Shown: piece by piece, positions 1 through 5,257 of the stretch
Layout: each line of letters opens with the position of its first letter
Numbering within the stretch: the first letter of the stretch is position 1
Source of the DNA: Spirochaetaceae bacterium
GTDB lineage: Bacteria > Spirochaetota > Spirochaetia > Treponematales > Breznakiellaceae
NCBI GenBank assembly: GCA_031290205.1
Contig: JAITNZ010000079.1
Span: 1-5,257, forward strand
DNA: 5,257 nucleotides
Direction: 5' to 3'
Notes under the pieces: generated by a model
The model's input: only the letters and a program-made list of their open reading frames with translations
Told to the model about the DNA's origin: nothing
Databases searched by the model: none
Position numbers and translations under genes: made by a program

Positions 1-417
1 AAACTGGTAATACCGCTTGACGAATATTTGGGCACAGATAAACTGCCGTTCAAGATGACAAAAAAGATGATGGTGGAAACGGCGTTCTGGGGACAGAACC
101 AGACATCGTTCAAGAGCGCCGAAAAGATAAGCGAAGCGAAATTCGGAATCAAAATAACGGATGATCATATCAGAAAAGTCACCTATCATGTGGGGAAGAG
201 CGTATATGAGGCAGATACGAAGAGGGCGGCGGAAGCATACGGAAACATGGTTAATATGGCGTATACACATGATAAAGAGGGTGTTTTATACATAGGACGG
301 GGCGGCACACACGAAAGAAAGACAAGAACGATTCGACATGGAGGGAGAACAAACTGGCAGTGATATTTTCGAGTGACAATATGCGTTTGAGGAAAGACGG
401 GGTGACACATGATCTAA

Positions 418-424
418 TAAAAAA
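418..424. repeat. Left copy of putative 7-bp target-site duplication (TAAAAAA)
   Basis: TAAAAAA directly precedes the three-hairpin element and is repeated directly after it at 515-521. The reading frame on both sides requires a 97-bp net gain, equal to 90 bp of element plus 7 bp of duplication. Because the site is an A-tract, the exact edges could slide by a base or two. Confidence 0.55.
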
Positions 425-446
425 TCCCCGCCCTTTAGGGCGGGGA
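419..446 (-). terminator. Intrinsic-terminator-like hairpin with U-tract, minus strand
   Basis: Read on the minus strand this is a 9-bp GC-rich stem (TCCCCGCCC... as TA-closed arms) with a 4-nt loop, followed immediately by a run of six T, the standard shape of a rho-independent terminator. The stem belongs to the inserted element, whereas the T-run comes from the A-tract of the target site. No gene on the minus strand is seen to end here, so it may be incidental. Confidence 0.45.
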
Positions 447-514
447 ATTAAACCCCAAGTGAACGAATCGCCCTTCTCTTACCAAGGGCAAGGCTGAAAC
501 CGCCTGAGGCGGAT
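425..514. repeat. 90-bp three-hairpin repeat element inserted in the transposase
   Basis: The segment interrupts the transposase between DLI and KKEYV; removing it plus one copy of the flanking duplication (97 bp) restores a continuous reading frame, so it is a discrete insertion. It contains three hairpins: CCCCGCCC/GGGCGGGG with loop TTTA (426-445); GCCCTT/AAGGGC with an 8-nt loop (470-475 and 484-489); and CCGCC/GGCGG with loop TGA (500-512). The stretch GCAAGGCTGAAA (488-499) joins hairpins two and three and recurs exactly at 2576-2587. There is no ORF, so it must have been moved by functions supplied in trans, as for a MITE or REP-like element. The GC-rich hairpin next to an A/T tract is also reminiscent of IS200/IS605-type ends; I cannot decide between these. 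Confidence 0.75.
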
Positions 515-521
515 TAAAAAA
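515..521. repeat. Right copy of putative 7-bp target-site duplication (TAAAAAA)
   Basis: This matches 418-424 and is followed by one more A and then GAG TAT GTG, the resumed transposase frame. Low-complexity sequence weakens the inference, but the frame arithmetic supports it. Confidence 0.5.
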
Positions 522-1041
522 AGAGTATGTGTCATTATTGGGCAGCGCTGAGGAATTTAAAAAATATGTATTTGAGTGCGCCGTGCGTAACGGATACGGA
601 GAATATAAGAGGACGGTAGTGATAAGCGACGGGGCGACATGGATACGAAATATGTGCGATGAAATATTTCCCGACGCGGTACAGATACTTGATTTTTTTC
701 ATCTGAAAGAAAACATATACAGCTTCGGAAAATATATATTTAAGAACGACGCTGCGCAATATGTTCCGTGGGCGGAAGGTATTGCGGGATTGTTAAAAAA
801 AAGCGAGGGAGGGCAGGCGCTATCCGAATTACAGAAATACAAAAACAAAACATATTCTGACGGGCTGGTGAATCCATACACATATATTACGAACAATATC
901 AACAAAATTGATTGTGGCGGGTACAAAAAAGCCGGATACCCGATAGGCAGCGGGGCAATTGAAAGCGGCAACAAATCGGTACTGCAAAGGCGCTGCAAAC
1001 AGGCAGGTATGCAATGGGATGTGACAAGCGCCCAGTACCTT

Positions 1042-1090
1042 TAAAGTCTGTTTTTTGCCCGAAATTACATATTATATAAAGTTGCACCCG
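1042..1090 (+). repeat. IS right end, copy A (direct repeat with 1801-1849)
   Basis: These 49 bp, beginning with the transposase stop codon TAA and ending in TTGCACCCG, are identical to 1801-1849. Together with the 19 bp before it (1023-1041, equal to 1722-1740) it gives 68 bp of perfect identity between the copies, interrupted only by a 60-bp deletion in this copy. Confidence 0.92.
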
Positions 1091-1118
1091 GCAGATGCCC
1101 CAGCAGTTCCAAATTCAA

Positions 1119-1721
1119 CTAACACAAAACCCAGCGTGTTTCACATTCGGGAATGCGGACGGATGAAAGTTTGAGGGTTACAGCATCGTTCGGGTCGGGC
1201 TCTGCGCCGCGGGGGAGCGCCGTCTGCGTTTCCATGCCAAGCGCTGGTATCAGCACAACGGCATGCGGTCCGCGCTTGTCCATGATGATGCCTTCTTGCG
1301 TCATGCCTTCCTTCCCGGCAAGGTAGACCGCCGTCCAGTGGGCGCGGGAATCGCGCTCGGCACGCTGAACGGCAATTGCCGCCCGCTCCGACGCGGCAAG
1401 CCGCGCGAGCAGCTCGTCCTCGCCGAGCGGCGCCTCAGCCCGAAGAGACGCCCGAATCTGCTGGTGGGCAAGCAGGTCGGTGTAGCGCCGGAGGGGGCTT
1501 GTTACCTGCGTATAAATATCGAGCCCAAGCCCCTGGTGGAGGGCGGGTTTTGCCGTTAGGATGCGTGGCCTCATGCTGCGGCGAAGCTGGTAGGCGCCCG
1601 CATAGGAGTCGGGGATCTTTTCGGGGATGTTCTCGGTCTCCTGCCCTATGAACGGGAAGGCAAGGCGCGCCTCGAGCGCCCAGTTTGCCGCGCCTTCGCC
1701 CGCAAGCAGCATACATTCACG
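1119..1721 (-). pseudogene. RNase II/R-family exoribonuclease, 3' fragment
   Basis: The fragment encodes the C-terminal 200 residues of a ribonuclease of the RNB family, 3'-to-5' exoribonucleases that degrade single-stranded RNA processively in the cytoplasm. Coding sequence is readable upstream of the ATG at 1712 (codons for R, E, C) up to 1721, where IS sequence begins, so that ATG is internal and not the start. Family evidence is the RNB signature near residues 64-87 (GLDIYTQVTSPLRRY, then DLLAHQ), preceded by LRRSMRPR, then an AERD motif near residues 121-124 that in RNase II precedes the C-terminal S1/OB-type domain; residues 135-200 would be that domain. Family members are usually 600-800 residues; the N-terminal RNA-binding domains and the metal-binding Asp cluster are missing, so the fragment should be inactive. 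It is conspicuously richer in GC than the rest of the window. The stop is TAG at 1121-1119. Confidence 0.85.
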
Positions 1722-1722
1722 G

Positions 1723-1803
1723 ACAAGCGCCCAGTACCTTTTGTCCCTCAGGGCTAAGGAAGAGAGCGGTTTATGGGAAGATTATGTCAAAAAAGCCATA
1801 TAA
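1723..1803 (+). pseudogene. Transposase C-terminal fragment (26 codons)
   Basis: Begins at the ACA codon equivalent to 1024-1026 in copy A and runs to TAA. The two copies agree for six codons (T S A Q Y L). This copy then continues for 20 further codons, whereas copy A goes straight to TAA, an exact 60-bp in-frame difference. There is no start codon and the fragment cannot be functional; its value is in defining the ancestral C-terminus and IS end. Confidence 0.82.
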
Positions 1804-1849
1804 AGTCTGTTTTTTGCCCGAAATTACATATTATATAAAGTTGCACCCG
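1801..1849 (+). repeat. IS right end, copy B (direct repeat with 1042-1090)
   Basis: Identical over 49 bp to 1042-1090. After TTGCACCCG the sequence changes at 1850, directly before the TGAAA of a palindromic repeat unit. Confidence 0.92.
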
Positions 1850-1850
1850 T

Positions 1851-1872
1851 TGAAACCGCCTGTGGCGGATTA
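1851..1872. repeat. Palindromic repeat unit next to IS copy B
   Basis: TGAAA followed by the perfect hairpin CCGCC-TGT-GGCGG (1856-1868) and ATTA. It matches the right end of the element in the transposase (495-516: CTGAAA, CCGCC-TGA-GGCGG, ATTA) except for a loop base and the base before TGAAA. The GCAAGGC part of the usual lead sequence is absent, as if replaced by the IS end. Confidence 0.7.
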
Positions 1873-2005
1873 ATTTGTCTTTCTCTACCAGAATATCAAG
1901 GCGGTATATGCAATCTATATGTATTTCTTTCCTTTTTCGACTTCTTCGACTTCGCGGTTAAAATTTCTTTTTGTCTACACACACTATTGATATAGTGACG
2001 AGACA
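1873..2005. other. Intergenic stretch without a recognisable gene
   Basis: This AT-rich stretch of about 130 bp holds no plausible coding sequence. It has a short tandem repeat of TTCGACTTC near 1937-1956 and a small stem-loop at 1982-1997. No clear promoter can be read for either strand. Confidence 0.5.
1982..1997 (-). terminator. Weak stem-loop after the DUF4954 gene
   Basis: CACTAT-TGAT-ATAGTG forms a 6-bp stem with a 4-nt loop beginning 8 bp after the stop codon of the DUF4954 gene. The stem is AT-rich and what follows on the minus strand (TGTGTAGAC) is not a U-tract, so it is a poor intrinsic terminator and may be chance. Confidence 0.22.
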
Positions 2006-4240
2006 CTAGAAATTTTGGGTAGAGAATTTAGCTGTCAAGCTTTTTGCCCCTTCCAGCATCGCGATTGTTTGTTTGCATTCTTCGCGGACGGACAGAATAA
2101 AAGAATTGTTTTCAAGTTTGCCGATAACGGCATCCCGCTCCGCGTCATTTTTATAGGTGATATTGCGGAACGGGTCGTCATAATCTTTACGCTTTGTAAT
2201 ATAGACTTGTCCCTCGATATACGCGCATATACGAATTGCCTCATCGACGAACGTAAGCCATTGTTCATAGCCAATAAGCGTGTTCGTTGCGCCGCTCAAA
2301 AAACGAAGAACTTGCAGAGCGTTTAGCGCCTTATCATAAGGATATTCACTCTGTAAACGAGCATACTCATTATGAATTTCTTCCCATGTTTTTAATTGCC
2401 CGTCTCGTATTTTATCCTTCAACACGCTCACCTTATATTCGGGAACAAGCTGCCCCCCAAGATTTTCCCACTTGATGGATATTTCCTCCTCGTTTGTTTT
2501 TTGGAAAGCATTAAAGGCAAGACTGAAGGCACCGGAAGTGCCTGCTCTTTCCTGAACACCTATTTCATGGTGAACGCAAGGCTGAAAGTGCCTAAGGCAC
2601 AGCGTCTTGACTGCGTAAAAGGTGAGCATCTCGCGGTATGCTTTAAGTGCCTCGCGGCTTTTAATAATCCGTATCGCTTGTTTTGTCCTTTCAAGAAGAT
2701 AGGGGGGGGCGTAGACTTCGATGCCCTCGCTTTTTTTTGTCCACTGTTCTATCAGCGAAATAGCGCGGATGATTTCAAATACGGTATCCGGCGCGAGGTA
2801 TTCTTTTTCATAAAACTGAACGGGCATCTGGCGATTGTCGCGCGTTTTGTATTTCCAATTATTGCGTTCAAGCGCATACATATTATACATCCACCAGTAG
2901 GCGGGCATAATTTCGCGCCTGGTATTATCGGCGTTGGTTGTTACTAGGGCAAACGGTAGTTCGATGCAGAGTTCCGCGGGGTAGTTCCCCTTGCTAATTA
3001 GGCAGAAGCTGGCGAATTTACTGTTATGCTTTAACGCGCTCGAGAGCCCTGGCCAAAAACCGCGCCCCGCGATAATTTCACCGTCGTTTGCCCTGCTGTT
3101 ATGGTTAGAGCCGACGGTAGCCCCCGCCGCCAGATTTGATTGCCCCATGACTAAACTTGCAATCAAAAACGAATTGTTATGATGTTGTTCATGGGCGGGG
3201 AATACGAGGTTATTCAAAACTTCACAACAGGAGATAGTTGAATTATCCCCAAGTATTGAGTTGATAAGCCGCGCCCCATATTTTAGGTTGCTATTGTTTC
3301 CAAGCACAAAACGCACCGCTTTACATCCGTAAAATATGTGGCATCCGTAACCGATAATGCCATTCACGATTTCGACGCCTTCACCAATTTGGGATGTCGC
3401 GTTTTCAGAAGATTTAATCGTGATATTTTTTAATTTATTCGCCCCTTTAATATACGCGTATTCACCTACATTCATATCTTTTATTATAAGGCAATGTTTT
3501 ATAACCGTGTTATGCCCTATAATACCATAGCAACCTCTTTTCGAGTCGCTTGTATTTTGAGTAATATCCTTGAAGACGCTCATCAATTTTGCGTCATCGC
3601 GGTTCGTTGCCCAAAGGTAAGCATCGGCACATATCATATCGATGAAGGGAAGTATACTGCGCCCGCCGGCTTCGTTAATCGGGTCGATCCATACCCGCAC
3701 AGCTTCGTCTTCACCATCTTTTACGATACCAACACCCGCCTTGCTATGATTTGTCGTATCCATTTCGTTATTCATATAGAGTATCACATTGTTCCCTATG
3801 ATATAATGTGATATATACCCGCATTTGTGGATAGCGCAGTTATCTCCTATATCGCAGGCGATAATCGTGCTTTCTGTAATTCCCGCGTGAAGAATAAAAT
3901 CGTGAAACTTCAACAGCCCATTCTGGACGTCCCCTATTCGCACGAGTCCGGAAAAAGAATTCCCGCGAATCAGAGAAGGCTCGAAACAATTGGTAACCAG
4001 AACATCATTCCAGTTATCGCACATATTATGATTATCTTCGAGAGTTTTTATTTCATCATCACTCAGATGGCGGTACCTTCCAAGCCAGCGTGCTTCGGCA
4101 TCCGTACTCCCCGCGGCGGAAAACAGGCTTGCCGCCTGTGTATTGCGGATATAGTATTCGTCTTTCCCCTCCGGCAGGAATGCGCCTTCGATAAAATCAT
4201 AGCCGTAACGTTTTGTATTCTCTATAAATATTGCGCCCAT
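2006..4240 (-). CDS. DUF4954 family protein, hexapeptide beta-helix core
   Basis: A 744-residue protein that I assign to DUF4954, a family of unknown function in treponemes and Bacteroidetes. Residues 55-105 carry the N-terminal pattern RYRHLSDDEI...DWNDVLV...LIRGNSFSGLVRIG (here CDNWNDV). Residues about 115-380 have repeated I/V-G-x-N/G turns (IGDNCAI, IGNNVIL, IGHNTVI, IGEGVEI, LGNNSNL, LGDNSTI), typical of left-handed beta-helix hexapeptide proteins, many of which are acyl- or nucleotidyl-sugar transferases; the substrate is unknown here. The best-conserved block is GSNHNSRANDGEIIAGRGFW (377-396), then LKHNSKFASF. Residues 400-744 are mainly helical with a conserved-looking WENLGGQL (591-598). 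No signal peptide or membrane segment is seen, so it is probably cytoplasmic. The ATG start is supported by GAGGT at 4248-4252, seven bases upstream. It lies 18 bp after the TPR gene. Residues about 547-576 look like foreign palindromic repeat sequence. Confidence 0.85.
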   Translation of the reverse strand: MGAIFIENTKRYGYDFIEGAFLPEGKDEYYIRNTQAASLFSAAGSTDAEARWLGRYRHLSDDEIKTLEDNHNMCDNWNDVLVTNCFEPSLIRGNSFSGLVRIGDVQNGLLKFHDFILHAGITESTIIACDIGDNCAIHKCGYISHYIIGNNVILYMNNEMDTTNHSKAGVGIVKDGEDEAVRVWIDPINEAGGRSILPFIDMICADAYLWATNRDDAKLMSVFKDITQNTSDSKRGCYGIIGHNTVIKHCLIIKDMNVGEYAYIKGANKLKNITIKSSENATSQIGEGVEIVNGIIGYGCHIFYGCKAVRFVLGNNSNLKYGARLINSILGDNSTISCCEVLNNLVFPAHEQHHNNSFLIASLVMGQSNLAAGATVGSNHNSRANDGEIIAGRGFWPGLSSALKHNSKFASFCLISKGNYPAELCIELPFALVTTNADNTRREIMPAYWWMYNMYALERNNWKYKTRDNRQMPVQFYEKEYLAPDTVFEIIRAISLIEQWTKKSEGIEVYAPPYLLERTKQAIRIIKSREALKAYREMLTFYAVKTLCLRHFQPCVHHEIGVQERAGTSGAFSLAFNAFQKTNEEEISIKWENLGGQLVPEYKVSVLKDKIRDGQLKTWEEIHNEYARLQSEYPYDKALNALQVLRFLSGATNTLIGYEQWLTFVDEAIRICAYIEGQVYITKRKDYDDPFRNITYKNDAERDAVIGKLENNSFILSVREECKQTIAMLEGAKSLTAKFSTQNF
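2516..2600. repeat. Palindromic repeat pair inserted in frame in the DUF4954 gene
   Basis: Two related units lie in the same orientation 59 bp apart. One is GCAAGACTGAA (2517-2527) plus hairpin GGCAC-CGGAA-GTGCC (2528-2542). The other is GCAAGGCTGAAA (2576-2587) plus hairpin GTGCC-TAA-GGCAC (2588-2600). Between them is a 4-bp stem, CACC/GGTG, at 2557-2560 and 2569-2572. The 12-mer is identical to 488-499 in the element inside the transposase. The host frame stays open: the region encodes residues about 547-575 (CLRHFQPC ... GTSGAFSLA), unlike the flanking charged helical sequence. Exact insertion edges cannot be fixed without an uninterrupted homologue. Confidence 0.68.
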
Positions 4241-4247
4241 TTTTTTT

Positions 4248-4252
4248 ACCTC
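4248..4252 (-). promoter_or_regulatory. Ribosome binding site of the DUF4954 gene
   Basis: GAGGT on the minus strand, separated from ATG (4240-4238) by a run of seven A. The spacing is normal and decides the start. It lies in the 18-bp gap after the upstream TAG, consistent with translation of a shared mRNA. Confidence 0.7.
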
Positions 4253-4258
4253 GCTAGT

Positions 4259-5257
4259 CTACCGCGTTCTAAATACGGCGTCCGCCGCCTCATTTGCAAA
4301 ACGGGCAAGCGCTTCGCCGGAGAATGATTCGAGTGTGATACTTGTTCTGACAAGCTCAGATCCGCTAGTTCTATCGACAAGAGAACACCGAGCTTCACCT
4401 GTTTCCGTTAGTTCTATGATCAGTGTTAGGCGGCATTGAAAACCACTCTTTGCGGAAGGCGCTTCAAAACCAGCTTTTAAAATTTTTTTCTCAATTTTAT
4501 TAATTTTTTCATTCGCCGCAACGCTTCCCGCGTTAATGACAAATTGAACGGGAAGTTTAATGTCCGCCTGCCTTAGAGCGCCCGGGTTTAATAGATATAA
4601 AGATTCGGCAATGGTATATTTTAGTTCATGCTGTCCCCTGTTTTTCGCAATCGTATATAACTCAACATTGGCTTCGGCAATCATATCACGTTCCCAAAGC
4701 TTATCAAAAGCTAACAGGGCGTTTGCAAGTAAATCTTCATCGTGAAAGAGTTTGCCTCTTTCAAACAAATAGGCGCTCCGCGATGCGGGGATTTTTCCCA
4801 ATTCGTATTGTTCAGATTTTTCAAGATATATTCCTGCCCTATCCGCGTAATCGCCAAATGCGCTATAGTAGTTAAGCAGCGCATCCAGATACTGACTTCC
4901 CATGGTATCAATAGAATATGTTCCCGCACTTTCAAGGGTATACTTTTCGTATAGTTTTTTATGCACCTGATACTTAAAATAAAAGCCTGCCATATTTTTA
5001 TAAGAAATAACAGTATCTTTTATTGTTCCATGCGCGGTTAATTTTTCCTGATTATAGAGACCGCGATAGCTCTGATACAGAATATCATGAAGCTCCTTTT
5101 TAAATTGAGCAGGGTCAATGCCAAAGTTTATCATCCATGAGTGGTTGGTGATCCTCTCGCAATCTTCGGCATAGAGGCGCGCCTCTTCTAATCTGCCCGA
5201 CATCAAGTAAGCCTCTGAAAGAGCCAATTTCGGGAGCGGGGAGCGCTTATCAAGCTG
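4259..5257 (-). CDS. TPR-like helical repeat protein, N-terminus beyond window
   Basis: The frame is open to the last base of the window (332 residues visible), and the TTG at 5227 sits inside a helical repeat (PLPKLALSEAYLMSGRLEEA), so it is internal and the gene is partial at its 5' end. Visible residues 11-38 fit a TPR helix pair (LALSEAYLMSGRLEEARLYA). Further helical repeats follow to about residue 225, including YLDALLNYYSAFGDYADRA and SAYLFERGKLF, then ESLYLLNPGALRQ, a phrase typical of treponeme TPR proteins. Residues 240-332 change character: a KINKIEKKILKAGF helix, alternating beta segments (CRLTLIIEL, ARCSLVDRTSG, VRTSITLE) and a final helix, suggesting a small alpha/beta domain. 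TPR arrays usually bind protein partners; the partner is unknown, and localisation cannot be judged without the N-terminus. The gene ends with TAG 18 bp before the DUF4954 gene, probably the same operon. Confidence 0.75.
   Translation of the reverse strand, partial: QLDKRSPLPKLALSEAYLMSGRLEEARLYAEDCERITNHSWMINFGIDPAQFKKELHDILYQSYRGLYNQEKLTAHGTIKDTVISYKNMAGFYFKYQVHKKLYEKYTLESAGTYSIDTMGSQYLDALLNYYSAFGDYADRAGIYLEKSEQYELGKIPASRSAYLFERGKLFHDEDLLANALLAFDKLWERDMIAEANVELYTIAKNRGQHELKYTIAESLYLLNPGALRQADIKLPVQFVINAGSVAANEKINKIEKKILKAGFEAPSAKSGFQCRLTLIIELTETGEARCSLVDRTSGSELVRTSITLESFSGEALARFANEAADAVFRTR

Larger units (their letters stand above)
1..1044 (+). pseudogene. ISKra4-like DDE transposase, 5'-truncated and multiply disrupted
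   Basis: The reading frame is open from the first base, so the N-terminus lies outside the window; the TTG at 28 is not a credible start. Frame 1 is coherent to about 294 (ends in VLYI). The expected DGAA motif, carrying the probable first catalytic Asp, follows in frame 2 at 296-307. From 309 to about 424 the protein continues in frame 3 (TRKKDKNDSTWRENK, then VIFSSDNMRLRKDGVTHDLI). After an insertion it resumes in frame 1 at 517 (KKEYVSLLGS). The second Asp is in SDGATW (codon 628-630) and the Glu in GSGAIESG (codon 961-963), so a DDE triad is recognisable. The last residues are SAQYL and then TAA; 20 C-terminal codons preserved in the second copy at 1722-1803 are missing. Two indels, one insertion and one deletion make it non-functional. 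Family placement rests on the DGAxWI, QILDFFHLKE and GSGAIESG...QRR.KQAGM.W pattern; ISLre2-type is the main alternative. Confidence 0.82.
1..1090 (+). mobile_element. Insertion sequence remnant, copy A (right-hand part)
   Basis: This is the right-hand portion of an insertion sequence, made of the transposase pseudogene plus a 46-bp non-coding right end ending in GTTGCACCCG at 1090. The right boundary is set by comparison with a second copy: 1042-1090 is identical to 1801-1849, and the sequences diverge immediately afterwards (GCAGAT here, TTGAAA in the other copy). The left end is outside the window, so terminal inverted repeats and target duplication cannot be examined. The element abuts the 3' end of an RNase gene remnant with 28 bp between. 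Confidence 0.8.
1722..1849 (+). mobile_element. Insertion sequence remnant, copy B (right end only)
   Basis: These 128 bp contain the last 26 codons of the same transposase (1723-1800, TSAQYLLSLRAKEESGLW onward, ending KKAI), the stop TAA at 1801-1803 and the 46-bp non-coding right end to 1849. It joins the RNase fragment abruptly at 1721/1722 in the middle of both coding sequences. It is in the same orientation as copy A and shows the intact C-terminus that copy A has lost. Confidence 0.85.

Noticed and set aside
28..363. Small 111-residue protein starting at TTG 28
   Set aside because: It is an internal piece of the transposase; the frame is open upstream to base 1 and its last 20 or so residues are out-of-frame translation after the indels.
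425..514. CRISPR-like repeat array or a structured RNA gene
   Set aside because: Only single hairpins with no regular repeat-spacer spacing; the insertion evidence explains the segment better than an RNA gene.
1263..1651. Plus-strand ORFs opposite the RNase fragment
   Set aside because: They are long only because the region is GC-rich; the minus strand carries clear RNB-family motifs.
1937..1956. Tandem TTCGACTTC repeat
   Set aside because: About two short units in AT-rich intergenic DNA, too little to support a regulatory or iteron function.
2396..2947. 183-residue plus-strand ORF opposite the DUF4954 gene
   Set aside because: It is antisense shadow of a well-supported gene, with no ribosome binding site or recognisable motif; the same applies to the plus-strand frames at 3494-3811 and 3827-4327.
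4123..4139. Palindrome ACAGGC-TTGCC-GCCTGT in the DUF4954 gene
   Set aside because: A neat 6-bp stem, but it lacks the GCAAGGCTGAAA lead of the repeat family and has no second copy, so it may be chance in a coding sequence.
4259..5227. TTG at 5227 as the start of the TPR gene
   Set aside because: The frame continues to the window edge with TPR-like residues upstream and there is no Shine-Dalgarno before this TTG.

Overview
The window looks like an accessory, decaying stretch of a host-associated spirochaete chromosome, most likely Treponema-like. This placement is an inference from three things: a protein of the DUF4954 family (a family known from treponemes and Bacteroidetes), a treponeme-style TPR protein beside it, and the mid-GC codon usage. 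No rRNA, tRNA or other marker gene is present to confirm it.

Left third (1-1850): mobile-element debris. Bases 1-1090 are the right-hand part of an insertion sequence whose transposase (ISKra4-like DDE type) is a pseudogene. It is cut by the window edge, carries two frameshifts near 295-309, is interrupted by a 97-bp net insertion of a three-hairpin repeat element (425-514, flanked by a 7-bp duplication), and has lost 20 codons from its C-terminus. Bases 1119-1721 (minus strand) hold a GC-rich 3' fragment of an RNase II/R-type exoribonuclease gene without its catalytic N-terminal half. Bases 1722-1849 are a second copy of the same IS right end; it retains the 60 bp that the first copy lost. 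The RNase remnant is therefore sandwiched between two same-orientation IS ends.

Middle (1851-2005): a short palindromic repeat unit directly after the second IS end, then about 130 bp of intergenic DNA with no convincing gene.

Right two thirds (2006-5257, minus strand): two co-directional genes separated by 18 bp, probably one operon. The upstream gene (4259-5257, running off the right edge) encodes a TPR-like helical-repeat protein with a C-terminal alpha/beta region. The downstream gene (2006-4240) encodes a 744-residue DUF4954 protein with a hexapeptide-repeat (left-handed beta-helix) core. Their cooperation is not known.

The most interesting signal is a family of palindromic repeats seen at three places. 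A 12-mer (GCAAGGCTGAAA) followed by a 13-bp hairpin occurs in the element that broke the transposase and again, in frame and without a stop, inside the DUF4954 coding sequence, where a related unit lies 59 bp away. A shortened version lies next to the second IS end. The two hairpins that follow the exact 12-mer differ by paired, compensating substitutions. This resembles the protein-coding palindromic elements known in Rickettsia, but I do not recognise this family.
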